Both the position numbers and the translations under genes were made by a program. A stretch of DNA of 64,000 bases, from positions 2,666,001 through 2,730,000 of the forward strand of contig NZ_CP026309.1 in the NCBI RefSeq assembly GCF_002906575.1, read 5' to 3'. This DNA comes from Salinigranum rubrum (GTDB lineage: Archaea > Halobacteriota > Halobacteria > Halobacteriales > Haloferacaceae). How positions within the stretch are numbered: position 1 is the stretch's first letter; each line of letters starts with the position of its first letter. Below the pieces are notes generated by a model. That model made no database searches and was not told the DNA's origin. It saw only the letters and a list, made by a program, of their open reading frames with translations. This document shows, in pieces, positions 8,156 through 16,078 of this stretch.

Positions 8156-8245
8156 ATGACGAGTGGGTTTCATCACGTGCAGCGCTCGGAATACGATGAA
8201 CGACTTAGGGAAATCATTACGAGTCCCTCCACGTATTCGCGATGA
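8156..8245 (+). CDS. 29-residue mini-ORF before the radical SAM remnant
   Basis: The short frame reads MTSGFHHVQRSEYDERLREI and on to a stop that overlaps the radical SAM start codon (ATGA at 8242). Its ATG lies exactly 38 bases after operator 4, the spacing seen at the best regulon promoters. It could be a coupled leader peptide, a small functional protein or the remains of a longer gene. I do not recognise it. Confidence 0.4.
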   Translation: MTSGFHHVQRSEYDERLREIITSPSTYSR

Positions 8246-8500
8246 ACTCACGAGAGATTGACACGACTCAGCGACCCTTCGTCCTCATTTGCGAACTCAC
8301 TCAGGCGTGTGAATTAGCCTGCAAACACTGTCGAGCCGATGCCGGTATCCGTCGACATCCAGACGAGCTCACAACGGGCGAACGAAAGCGGTTTTTCGAT
8401 GAGGCTCGCCGATTTTAGGGTAGTCAACTCGTCGTCTTGTCCGGTGGTGATCCATTGGTCCCCGCCCCCGACAGTCTCCCACGGGCCGTGACGTATCATC
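8242..8500 (+). pseudogene. Radical SAM protein (heme-biosynthesis type), N-terminal remnant with internal stop
   Basis: The first 58 codons encode a radical SAM N-terminus with the cluster motif CELACKHC (CxxxCxxC) and DELTTGERKRF. An in-frame TAG at 8416-8418 interrupts it; the same frame then continues with GSQLVVLSGGDPLVPAP, the expected next segment. After about 8500 the sequence changes to a HemA-like tail. The family resembles the twitch/AhbD-like proteins of archaeal heme synthesis. The stop plus the loss of most of the barrel make it a pseudogene. Confidence 0.7.
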
Positions 8501-8517
8501 CGCTGATTGACCAAATA

Positions 8518-8826
8518 ATGAACCCGAAATCGTCCTCGCCACAATCCGACCACGATGAGATCGACCCGGAGATTGTTCGGCAAGCGATTCGGGTTCGTGC
8601 CGAGGACATCAAACGACGAGAAGTCGAACGGGCATTCAATCGACTCGAAGCGTGTGGGACGTTCACCACCGAACAGCGTCAAATCATCACCCAAATGGCA
8701 ACGACGATTACGGACGAGATACTGACAGCTCCGGAGTCGATGCTTGCAAAGGCCTCTGAATCCGATCCAGAGGCGGTACGCATCGCCATTGAACTCTTCC
8801 ATCCAGATGGGAAACGACGGGAGTGA
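8518..8826 (+). pseudogene. Glutamyl-tRNA reductase C-terminal (dimerisation) domain fragment
   Basis: The ATG at 8518 opens 102 codons with the pattern of the HemA dimerisation domain: IKRREVERAFNRL, FTTEQRQIITQMATTITDEI, then a C-terminal AIELFHPDG. The NADPH-binding and catalytic domains are missing. It follows the radical SAM remnant directly, so an internal deletion probably joined two heme-synthesis genes. A separate short expressed protein is possible but not supported. Confidence 0.6.
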
Positions 8827-8828
8827 GA

Positions 8829-8840
8829 CGAACATCTTCG
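8829..8840. promoter_or_regulatory. Regulon operator 5, CGAACATCTTCG
   Basis: It lies just after the HemA fragment and 51 bases before a 23-codon ORF that overlaps ctaB; the distance to ctaB itself is 119 bases. Confidence 0.55.
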
Positions 8841-8891
8841 GGAGAACATCGGAGTTGTCTGACTGGTTGGGTTAGAACGACAATCAACCAG

Positions 8892-8963
8892 ATGATGGAG
8901 ATGACCGATGCCACCATAGTCGAACATATCGCCGAAACAACCCGAAAAACACCGTCTCAATGA
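8892..8963 (+). CDS. 23-residue mini-ORF overlapping the ctaB start
   Basis: The frame reads MMEMTDATIVEHIAETTRKT and ends with a TGA that overlaps the ctaB start codon (ATGA at 8960). It lies between operator 5 and ctaB. It may be a translational-coupling leader or chance; the arrangement repeats before the halocyanin and at 8156. Confidence 0.35.
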   Translation: MMEMTDATIVEHIAETTRKTPSQ

Positions 8964-10024
8964 ACAAAAAATCAGTCGCTAATCTGTGGTCATTGATCAA
9001 ACCACGAATCGTTGCACTACTTTGTATAACCGGTGTCACAGCACTGTTTGCAGCCGGTGGAGCATCTCTCACAGTCGGTCTTGGGTTTACTGCTGCAGGA
9101 GCCTGTATCGCCGCGAGTGCTGCCGCGTTCAATTGCTACTACGATCGTAATCTCGACCAGTATATGAATCGAACTGCGGACCGACCTCTCCCGAGCGGCC
9201 GGCTCGATCCCAGGGTCGCGTTCGGCTTCGCAGTCGCACTGTTCCTCCTCGGAAGTGTAATCGCGCTCGGAACGCTTCCGATTACGTCCGTGGTGTACAT
9301 GTGGCTCGGATTGGTCTCGTACGTCGGGCTGTATACGATGCTCCTGAAGCGACGCCATTGGATCGGTGTCGTTCTCGGGGGGTCCGCAGGATCGTTCCCT
9401 GTCCTTGCCGGCTGGACCGCTGTCGCCCCACTCACGTTGGAGCCGCTCTTGCTGGCACTCCTCGTGTTCGCGTGGACCCCCGCTCATGCTTGGGTGCTCG
9501 CGTACGTCTATCGGAGCGATTTCATCGCTGCTGACGTCCCGACACTTCCCGCAATCGCTTCAGTGAAACGTGTTCAGCGATCAGTGTGGGTCTCTGTGTG
9601 GGTGACGCTATTTGTCGCTGTGGTCGCGATTCCATTTACACGACCGCCGTATGCGATAACCGTCATTGTTGGAGGTACGTGTCTCGTCCTCGGCTATTCT
9701 CAGTTTTATCGAGAGGGAACGGAGGCTGCTGCTGTACGAGCGTTTTTTACCTCTAATCTTTTCCTTGCCACGGTATTTTTAGCATGGGGGCTCAGCGGAG
9801 TCGTCGATTCAGGTGAACTGCTGGTGCGTATGGGAGTAGTTATCGTCCTCCCGTTTGCGTTCTATCGTCTCTGGACGCTCGGTCTGTCGCTTCGGGGCGT
9901 CAACGGGGCTCCCGGCAACGAGCCGAGTCGACTCACCAGCTTGCTATCGAAAAAAATCAACCGGCCATCGGGTGAACGTGTTCGGGAAGACTTCACGGTC
10001 GATTCCGACACGCGCTCCGAGTGA
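8960..10024 (+). CDS. ctaB: Protoheme IX farnesyltransferase (heme O synthase)
   Basis: This 354-residue polytopic UbiA-family prenyltransferase has the first aspartate-rich motif as NCYYDRNLDQYMNRTADRPL (about residues 57-76) and the second loop as YRSDFIAADVPTLP. It converts heme b to heme O for oxidase assembly. The C-terminal 45 residues are a hydrophilic extension, and many archaeal CtaB proteins are shorter. It stands upstream of a small membrane protein and near coxA, consistent with supplying that enzyme. Translation is probably coupled to the 23-codon ORF. Confidence 0.9.
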   Translation: MNKKSVANLWSLIKPRIVALLCITGVTALFAAGGASLTVGLGFTAAGACIAASAAAFNCYYDRNLDQYMNRTADRPLPSGRLDPRVAFGFAVALFLLGSVIALGTLPITSVVYMWLGLVSYVGLYTMLLKRRHWIGVVLGGSAGSFPVLAGWTAVAPLTLEPLLLALLVFAWTPAHAWVLAYVYRSDFIAADVPTLPAIASVKRVQRSVWVSVWVTLFVAVVAIPFTRPPYAITVIVGGTCLVLGYSQFYREGTEAAAVRAFFTSNLFLATVFLAWGLSGVVDSGELLVRMGVVIVLPFAFYRLWTLGLSLRGVNGAPGNEPSRLTSLLSKKINRPSGERVREDFTVDSDTRSE

Positions 10025-10158
10025 GGAGTGATTCTGCCGATCATAACGGTTACTGAGCGAACAAAGAACAGACCTCTCGAACCATGTCTGCATCAACCGC
10101 TGTGAGGAGACGATCACTATTCGCGAGACTCCGAGAGATGTCTCAAACACGCTTCTCC

Positions 10159-10170
10159 CGATGATGTTCG
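10159..10170. promoter_or_regulatory. Regulon operator 6, CGATGATGTTCG
   Basis: One arm is perfect and the other is degenerate. It ends 38 bases before a GTG at 10209, which decides the start of the next gene. Confidence 0.5.
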
Positions 10171-10208
10171 GATATATGACCATACGGCTTCCGAGAGACG
10201 GTCACGAT

Positions 10209-10688
10209 GTGGTTTCAGATTTCGTCATTGCATCGTCCACACTCGGAATGATAACGATCAGTTTAGGGTTCTACATCTATGGATCCTGGCTGATAATAAC
10301 TTCAGACCCTGTAACGTGGAGGGTATTATCAAGACATCTCCAGTATATCTCAATCGGGCTTGTCCTCACCACAGCCCCACTTCTCGGCTGGATGTTTCCT
10401 AGGTTGCTCTCCCGATTTGGAGGCATCCTTACGATACACGGCATTTTGGGACTCCAAGCATACGCATTTCTTCTATTTGCTGTCTCAGGAATCGTTCCAA
10501 TCATCCGTGTCAAAAGACGACACGAATTATATACCGGCCAAGGCGCGGATGTGGTGATAGACGACCTTCACGAAGATATCCGCACCTGGCGAATCCGCCT
10601 CCGTATCGGAATAGTCGGCTATCTCACCTTCTGGGTTGGCTCGTATTTCCTCGGTGGCATATACTACCTCAACCGGTATCTCCTGTGA
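10209..10688 (+). CDS. Four-helix membrane protein linked to oxidase genes (DUF7321-like)
   Basis: The 159-residue protein has four predicted membrane helices: ITISLGFYIYGSWLII, ISIGLVLTTAPLLGWMF, YAFLLFAVSGIVPII and GYLTFWVGSYFLGGIYY. From memory it resembles a haloarchaeal family found beside cox genes (possibly DUF7321). I start it at the GTG at 10209, 38 bases from operator 6; the ATG codons at 10161-10176 overlap the operator and are unlikely. A role in oxidase assembly is inference from position only. Confidence 0.65.
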   Translation: MVSDFVIASSTLGMITISLGFYIYGSWLIITSDPVTWRVLSRHLQYISIGLVLTTAPLLGWMFPRLLSRFGGILTIHGILGLQAYAFLLFAVSGIVPIIRVKRRHELYTGQGADVVIDDLHEDIRTWRIRLRIGIVGYLTFWVGSYFLGGIYYLNRYLL

Positions 10689-10733
10689 TGATTATGGAGC
10701 TAATTCGAAGGCTCGTCGTCTATGCCACCTAAG

Positions 10734-11720
10734 TCATTCTTGAGCTTCGAGGAGTTCTGGGTACCGTTTACGAATCGTGACAGTACTCACTTGAGTCACT
10801 TCGCTGACTGCATCTTGTGTGACGGTCTCGTTTGTGAGATGCGATGCCGCGTAGAGAGCTGCAGCAGCGAGACCGACCGGACTTTTTCCGCTGTGTACCC
10901 CCTGTTTCGCTGCGGTCTCAAGCAGATCACTCGCAACGGTTTGTGCTTCTTGACTGAGGGCTAACTCTGAGGCAAATCGTCGGATATACGCAGAGGGTTT
11001 GCTCGGAGCAATCCCGAGTTCGAGCTCACGGGAGAGATATCGGTAGGCCCGTTGAATACGGAGCCTGTCAACACGGCTGACGCTGGAGAATTCAGCGAGG
11101 CTTCGAGGATTGCCCTGTTGGCGAGCGGATCCATACAGACAAGCAGTCGCCATCCCTTCGATTGAGCGGCCGGGGAGGAGGTCATCTTCAACTGCTCGTC
11201 GATAGAGCACTCCCGCAGTTTCCCGGACCGGGTCTGGTAAGCTAAGGGCACTCGCCATGCGGTTGATTTCACTCAGTGCATGCTTGAGATTCCGTTCGTG
11301 AGCGTCCTTCGTTCTGAACCGTTCGTCCCACGTCCGCAGTCGCTGCATCAACTTCTGCTGACGGGACGTGATCGACTTACCACGGGCGTCAGAATCTCGC
11401 CAGCCAATCGTCGTACTCAGCCCCTTATCATGGAGTAGATTCGTCATCGGTGCCCCAACACGACTTCGTTCGTCTTTTTCTGTCGAAGTGAACGCCCGCC
11501 ATTCTGGGCCGTGATCAATCGACTCTTCATCGACTACTAACCCACAGCCTTCACACACAATCTCGGCTTGATTAGCCACGTAGATGAGATCCTCGCCACA
11601 TTCTGGGCAGTAGGAATGTCCTTCTGGTTGATGTCGACTGGCATCTGACTCAAACGCATGCGAATTCTGACGTTCGCCATCGATACGATTCGTATCTTTG
11701 ATCTGCCACTCTTGACTCAT
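10734..11720 (-). CDS. tfb: Transcription initiation factor TFB (TFIIB homologue)
   Basis: The 328-residue protein has an N-terminal zinc ribbon with cysteines at about 38, 41, 56 and 59 (CPEC...CEGC), a B-reader/linker region (GPEWRAFTSTEKDERSRVGAP) and two cyclin-like repeats to the C-terminus. It recruits RNA polymerase to TBP-bound promoters. Haloarchaea carry several TFB copies, some for special conditions. The ATG at 11720 is chosen because the longer frame crosses operator 7. It is divergent from coxA and shares that single operator, 44 bases away. Confidence 0.9.
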   Translation of the reverse strand: MSQEWQIKDTNRIDGERQNSHAFESDASRHQPEGHSYCPECGEDLIYVANQAEIVCEGCGLVVDEESIDHGPEWRAFTSTEKDERSRVGAPMTNLLHDKGLSTTIGWRDSDARGKSITSRQQKLMQRLRTWDERFRTKDAHERNLKHALSEINRMASALSLPDPVRETAGVLYRRAVEDDLLPGRSIEGMATACLYGSARQQGNPRSLAEFSSVSRVDRLRIQRAYRYLSRELELGIAPSKPSAYIRRFASELALSQEAQTVASDLLETAAKQGVHSGKSPVGLAAAALYAASHLTNETVTQDAVSEVTQVSTVTIRKRYPELLEAQE

Positions 11721-11764
11721 CTGTGTACAGGAACCATCTGTTGGAACACTCTTCACGTTTGAAC

Positions 11765-11776
11765 CGAAGATGTTCC
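11765..11776. promoter_or_regulatory. Regulon operator 7, CGAAGATGTTCC, shared by tfb and coxA
   Basis: It is the only copy in the 94-base spacer between divergent tfb (44 bases away) and coxA (38 bases away), so one bound protein could act on both. Confidence 0.6.
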
Positions 11777-11814
11777 CGATAACCACCATAGAGCCATACA
11801 AACAACCGCACGAC

Positions 11815-13578
11815 ATGGAGATCGGAACCGGTCAACTCGTGCTCGCAGGTGTAATGGGGCTCTTCCTGATTGTGGTTTTTCGGTGGGTAATGCACGTTGA
11901 GAAGTGGCGTTCGTATTCGGTATCTGCCAGCGGGACAGAGACAGATCAGCACGAAACGAAAGTCCAAGAGAAACCGAGCGGCCTCATTCGTTGGCTTACA
12001 ACTGTCGATCACAAAGACATCGGTCTCATGTATGGGACGTTTGCGCTGCTGTCCTTTGCGTGGGGTGGCATTGCCGTGGTTCTACTGCGGACAGAGCTCG
12101 CCACACCACCAGCAGATCTTCTCGGAGTTGGATTCTACAACGCTCTCATGACAACACATGGAATTACGATGCTGTTCTTATTCGGAACGCCGATGCTGGC
12201 AGCCTTCTCGAATTATATGATCCCGTTACTGATCGGTGCCGATGATATGGCGTTCCCACGGATCAATGCGATCGCATTCTGGCTACTACCTCCCGGAGCA
12301 CTGCTCATCTGGGGTGGGCTAATACTCGAGCCACTGAACATCGGTATCGAAGGGGCACAGACTGCGTGGACACTGTATGTCCCCCTTTCGATTCAGCAAA
12401 CGAATCCAGGTGTCGATTTGATGATCCTTGGATTACATCTAACCGGGGTGAGTGCCACTATGGGGGCGATTAACTTCATCGCGACAATATTCACAGAACG
12501 TGGTGAGAACGTAACGTGGGCGAACCTCGACCTTTTCTCGTGGACGGTACTCGTCCAATCTGGTCAGATCCTCTTCGCATTTCCGCTGCTTGGAAGCGCC
12601 CTCGTCATGTTGCTCCTCGACCGAAACTTCGGAACCACGTTCTTTACCATCGACGGCGGCGGCCCCATCCTGTGGCAGCATCTCTTCTGGTTCTTCGGCC
12701 ATCCGGAGGTCTACATCCTCGTCATCCCGCCGATGGGCCTGATCAGTTATATCCTCCCACGGTTCACCGGACGGAAACTGTTCGGGTTTAAATTTGTGGT
12801 TTATTCCACACTTGCACTTGGTGTATTGAGTTTCGGGGTCTGGGCACATCACATGTTCGCAACCGGCATCGATCCACGAATCCGGGCGTCGTTCATGGCC
12901 GTGTCGATTGCAATCGCGATACCCAGTGCTGTCAAGACTTTCAATTGGATGACGACGATGTGGAACGGTAGCCTTCGACTCAAAACACCGATGCTGTTCT
13001 GTGTCGGGTTCATCGCCAACTTCATTATCGGCGGTGTGACGGGTGTTTTCGAGGCTGCAATCCCGGTTGATCTCGTTCTCCACGACACGTATCACGTCAT
13101 CGCGCACTTCCACTACGTCATCATGGGCGCAATCGCGTTCGCGATTTTCGCGGGTGTCTATTACTGGTTCCCCTTATTCACCGGAAAGTGGTACCAGCAG
13201 ACGCTCGGGAAGTGGCATTTCTGGCTCACAATGATCGGAACGAATCTGACCTTCTTCCCGATGATCCTCCTCGGTTACGGCGGCATGCCACGTCGATACG
13301 CCAGTTATGACTTGACCGTGGGTCCAGTCGCCTACTTTACTGATCTCCATCAACTCGCCACCCTCGGTGTGTACATCTTAGCCGTCGGCCAACTAATCTT
13401 CGCGTGGAACATCGTCACGTCGTGGCTGGAAGGTCCGGAAATAGTAGATGGCGATCCATGGGAACTCGGTGAAGTCGGGATGGTCACCAACGAGTGGCAC
13501 TGGCTCGACAGAAAGCGAGAAACAGCACTCATGGACGGGGGGACCAATATGGAAAACGAAGATCAATCTACAGAATGA
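11815..13578 (+). CDS. coxA: Cytochrome c/quinol oxidase subunit I
   Basis: This is a 587-residue type-A heme-copper oxidase subunit I. All ligands are visible: His115 (low-spin heme), HPEVY at 296-300 giving the CuB His and the cross-linked Tyr300, His345/His346 (CuB), then His431 and His433 (hemes). It reduces O2 and pumps protons at the membrane. It stands alone here: no subunit II or III gene adjoins it, so partners are elsewhere or it is a single-subunit paralogue. A hydrophobic helix precedes the catalytic core. The ATG at 11815 is 38 bases after operator 7. Confidence 0.9.
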   Translation: MEIGTGQLVLAGVMGLFLIVVFRWVMHVEKWRSYSVSASGTETDQHETKVQEKPSGLIRWLTTVDHKDIGLMYGTFALLSFAWGGIAVVLLRTELATPPADLLGVGFYNALMTTHGITMLFLFGTPMLAAFSNYMIPLLIGADDMAFPRINAIAFWLLPPGALLIWGGLILEPLNIGIEGAQTAWTLYVPLSIQQTNPGVDLMILGLHLTGVSATMGAINFIATIFTERGENVTWANLDLFSWTVLVQSGQILFAFPLLGSALVMLLLDRNFGTTFFTIDGGGPILWQHLFWFFGHPEVYILVIPPMGLISYILPRFTGRKLFGFKFVVYSTLALGVLSFGVWAHHMFATGIDPRIRASFMAVSIAIAIPSAVKTFNWMTTMWNGSLRLKTPMLFCVGFIANFIIGGVTGVFEAAIPVDLVLHDTYHVIAHFHYVIMGAIAFAIFAGVYYWFPLFTGKWYQQTLGKWHFWLTMIGTNLTFFPMILLGYGGMPRRYASYDLTVGPVAYFTDLHQLATLGVYILAVGQLIFAWNIVTSWLEGPEIVDGDPWELGEVGMVTNEWHWLDRKRETALMDGGTNMENEDQSTE

Positions 13579-13667
13579 TTTGAACTGCGTCACGTGGAAC
13601 TCACAGTAGCCCGTTACAATGAGCTCGCAACAACCGTCATTCGAGGCTGGGGAAAGAGCAGAAGACC

Positions 13668-13841
13668 CTAAATCACCGCACCAGAGACGTCTCGAAGCAA
13701 AGCGTGCTCGCGCTCGGTTGGAACGAGTGCAGACCAATTCTCGTCGACTACTCGCTCGCTCGACTCCACCATGTGTTCGGTTTCTGACTCCCGGCGCAAA
13801 TCTCGGAGAAACATAAGTGCGAGTAGGATGAGAGCGATCAT
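13668..13841 (-). CDS. Small one-helix membrane protein, possibly truncated
   Basis: From the ATG at 13841 the frame encodes 57 residues: an N-terminal helix MIALILLALMFL followed by a charged tail (RDLRRESETEHMVESSE). It ends 89 bases from the coxA stop, tail to tail. An IS6-like inverted-repeat sequence starts right before the start codon, so the gene may have lost its promoter or N-terminus. The opposite-strand frame is less protein-like. I do not recognise it. Confidence 0.35.
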   Translation of the reverse strand: MIALILLALMFLRDLRRESETEHMVESSERVVDENWSALVPTEREHALLRDVSGAVI

Positions 13842-13842
13842 C

Positions 13843-13905
13843 GGCTCTGTTGAATTCCTCAGCCCTTGATAGGAGTGCGTGCAAGATACAGAGGGTGGAT
13901 GCAAC
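13843..13905. mobile_element. Possible IS6-type end remnant
   Basis: GGCTCTGTTGAATTCCTC resembles the terminal repeat of IS6-family elements. It is followed by ACAGAGGGTGGATGCA, which recurs at about 36430. No transposase is present. Confidence 0.35.
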
Positions 13906-14033
13906 AAGCCGTTGTCGTTCGCTTCACTCCCTCAGTGATGGAACACCATATGAAAGACGAACCCGAACAATGCTAGTATGACTTCTGTCCGTCTCGAAAG
14001 TCCCAGAACAGCACCCGAGCGCCATAACACGAA

Positions 14034-14240
14034 GTGACATCCTCCCCGTCGTAAACGACGGGGCTTCCCACACAGTGGGAATACCAGTCAGTCGTCGTCA
14101 CCAGAATCTCCGGCTCTGGTTGGCTCACGAGACACTGTCTCGTGAACGCTGGTAGAGGGTTTCGACTCTTGAAACGCCGTGAGCGTCATCTGTGAGGGTG
14201 TCTCGCTCGTCTCACGGTGAGTCGTGGCGGTGTCACTACC
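14034..14240 (-). ncRNA. Probable omega (reRNA) guide RNA of element 2
   Basis: It is placed by analogy at the tnpB 3' end and right-end hairpin, with the guide read from the bases left of 14034. The 5' limit is not resolved. Confidence 0.35.
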
Positions 14241-15401
14241 GCTCCCATCCCGAGGCGAGTCATCGCGTTCCGCCTTGTCAAGCGGGACGCTCTCTCCCCA
14301 CGGGTCAACCCGTCGTACAATATTTGCGGAAGCGTTGATGTCGGCCTGAAACGTCGAAACGTGACAGTCGTCGTGCGGACACCGGAACTCGGCTTGGGAG
14401 TCCCGCCGACCGATACGGTGGCACGAGTGGCACGTCTGCGAGGTGTACGCTGGATTCGCGTACTCGACCGGGATGCCTGCTTCCGTCGCCTTGTCCTCGA
14501 TGCGCCCTTGGAGTCGGGCGAACGCCCACGAGTGAAGGCGACGGTTCATGTACTTCCCGTAGTCGAGTCGTTCCCGGATGTACGTCAGAGTCTCCATCAC
14601 CAACACCGGGTTCTCAAACTGCGTGGCGTACTCGACGGCTTCCCGAGACGCCTTCTCCACGATGTCGGTAAGCGCGTTCTGGTAGTGGTCGAATCGTTCG
14701 TCGGTACGCCACTCCGAGGCGTCACGCTCTTGGAGTCGTTTCAGGGTCGTATGCATCTCTTTGCGGAGATGTTTCGCTCTGCTTCCGCTACGCACGAGCG
14801 GGTCAGTCGGAGAACCGTCCTTGAGGGCACAGCCCGTGATGAGGGCGGTTTCTCCGATGTCTAAGCCGATGTGCGTGGCGTCACCGTCTGTCGCTGGTTC
14901 TTCAACTGGGTACTCAACGGTGACGTGTAGTACCCAGTTCTGTCGATGCTGTTGAAGCCGTATCTCGCCCGCCTTCGCGTCCTCCGATACGAGGTCGTGC
15001 CAGAGGTCTTCCTGCTCGGGGTTGATACGGAGCGGTATCCAGAAGTTCGTTCCCCGGCCGGGGCGGGGAACCCACCACGTAAACTCGTAGTCGCGTTCGT
15101 CGGAGTGGTCGAACTTCGCGGCTTGGTTCGTGAGCCGTATCGGGTGTTCGTCGTCCAACTCTTTCGCGTTGTACGTCTTCCGTAGTTTCGGGACGTAGTT
15201 ACAGAGGGCAGCCTTCGCCTGATACGGCAGGTCGTAGGGCGTCACGATGTCGCTCACCGCCGACATGGTACTTGCCCCGGAGTCGAACGCCTCTTGCAGA
15301 CCGTCACGGTACGTGTCGAGCAGGTCGATGAGTTTCGACTGCTTGTGCGCGGTAGGTGGCGCGAACGTCGCCTGCAACGTCTTCGTGACGGTCGTGGACA
15401 T
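14088..15401 (-). CDS. tnpB: TnpB RNA-guided nuclease, element 2
   Basis: The 437-residue TnpB keeps all three catalytic motifs: RuvC-I HIGLDIGE near residue 173, RuvC-II VLVMETL (Glu) and RuvC-III ADINASAN. The zinc ribbon is CHSCH...CPHDDC. It belongs to a different lineage from the TnpBs of elements 1 and 3, which have a GDL-type RuvC-II. Its start codon lies 2 bases after the tnpA stop, so both are co-transcribed. It looks intact and is expected to be active as an RNA-guided nuclease. Confidence 0.9.
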   Translation of the reverse strand: MSTTVTKTLQATFAPPTAHKQSKLIDLLDTYRDGLQEAFDSGASTMSAVSDIVTPYDLPYQAKAALCNYVPKLRKTYNAKELDDEHPIRLTNQAAKFDHSDERDYEFTWWVPRPGRGTNFWIPLRINPEQEDLWHDLVSEDAKAGEIRLQQHRQNWVLHVTVEYPVEEPATDGDATHIGLDIGETALITGCALKDGSPTDPLVRSGSRAKHLRKEMHTTLKRLQERDASEWRTDERFDHYQNALTDIVEKASREAVEYATQFENPVLVMETLTYIRERLDYGKYMNRRLHSWAFARLQGRIEDKATEAGIPVEYANPAYTSQTCHSCHRIGRRDSQAEFRCPHDDCHVSTFQADINASANIVRRVDPWGESVPLDKAERDDSPRDGSGSDTATTHRETSETPSQMTLTAFQESKPSTSVHETVSREPTRAGDSGDDD

Positions 15402-15403
15402 TG

Positions 15404-15796
15404 CTACTGCTCCTCAACGTATTTCATGAGTACGTCGATGCTCACTTGGCCGGTGGTGGCGAGGAAGTATCCCGGTTGCCAGAACGCTTTGTCAAGCGCC
15501 TGCCGAACCTCGGGATTCTCGTCACGGATTTTGCGGGAGGTGACCCCCTTGAGCGAGTTGATGAACTTGGTGAGGTCGGTCGTTGGCTTCGCCGTGAACA
15601 GAATGTGAACGTGGTCGGAACCGCCGTTGACGTTCTGGATGTTCACGCCGAAGTCCTCGGAGATGTCGCTGACAATCTCACCGATGCGTTCTGCGATTTC
15701 GTCGGTGAGGAGGTCTGCGCGATACTTCGTGACGGTCACAAAGTGATATTGGAGCGCGTAGACGGTGTTCGACCCGGTTTCGAGGTTGTACTTCAT
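15404..15796 (-). CDS. tnpA: IS200/IS605 Y1 transposase TnpA
   Basis: This 130-residue HUH single-strand transposase has the metal motif HVHILF near residue 72 and the catalytic Tyr region GYFLATTGQVSIDVLMKYVEEQ near the C-terminus. It excises and inserts single-stranded element DNA at replication forks. Length and motifs are those of an intact enzyme. It could also act in trans on the TnpB-only elements only if their ends match; those ends differ visibly. Confidence 0.92.
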   Translation of the reverse strand: MKYNLETGSNTVYALQYHFVTVTKYRADLLTDEIAERIGEIVSDISEDFGVNIQNVNGGSDHVHILFTAKPTTDLTKFINSLKGVTSRKIRDENPEVRQALDKAFWQPGYFLATTGQVSIDVLMKYVEEQ

Positions 15797-16028
15797 TTGG
15801 CCGTACTAATTTCTATATACCCAATTCTAGTAAAGAGTTGCTGGCGTGGGGTATTCGGCCTGCAACCGACTGTGGAACGTGAGGCAGTTGTCGGCTTCAC
15901 GCCCGCCGTGAACGGCGGGATTCTCGCCTTGAAAAAAAGATAGAACGGTCTTGGCACGGTACATTGTCTGTCGGACGATTGGCACGGGGTGCTGATAGGT
16001 ACACGAACTGATTGCTAAGGTCTACTCA

Positions 16029-16040
16029 CGAACGTGTTCG
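16029..16040. promoter_or_regulatory. Regulon operator 8, CGAACGTGTTCG
   Basis: Both arms are perfect around a GT centre. It ends 38 bases before the ATG at 16079. Confidence 0.6.
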
Positions 16041-16078
16041 GGAGTACGGAGACGGGTCCTGAAGATGTAATACCACCA

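Larger units (their letters stand above)
14034..15937 (-). mobile_element. IS605-type element 2 (TnpA + TnpB)
   Basis: This is a complete element with both genes on the minus strand. The right end near 14034 carries the hairpin CCCCGTCG-TAAA-CGACGGGG (14044-14063). The left end near 15937 carries CCCGCC-GTGAAC-GGCGGG (15902-15919). Subterminal hairpins rather than terminal repeats are the mark of Y1-transposase elements. Exact ends were not resolved. It separates coxA from the next operator-controlled gene at 16079. Confidence 0.75.

Noticed and set aside
9973..9984. TGAACGTGTTCG, a motif-like copy inside ctaB
   Set aside because: It lies within coding sequence and no start codon follows at the usual distance; the next gene has its own copy at 10159.
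13619..13816. Plus-strand 65-codon frame after coxA
   Set aside because: Arg/Ser-rich, reading antisense to a more membrane-protein-like frame; no support.
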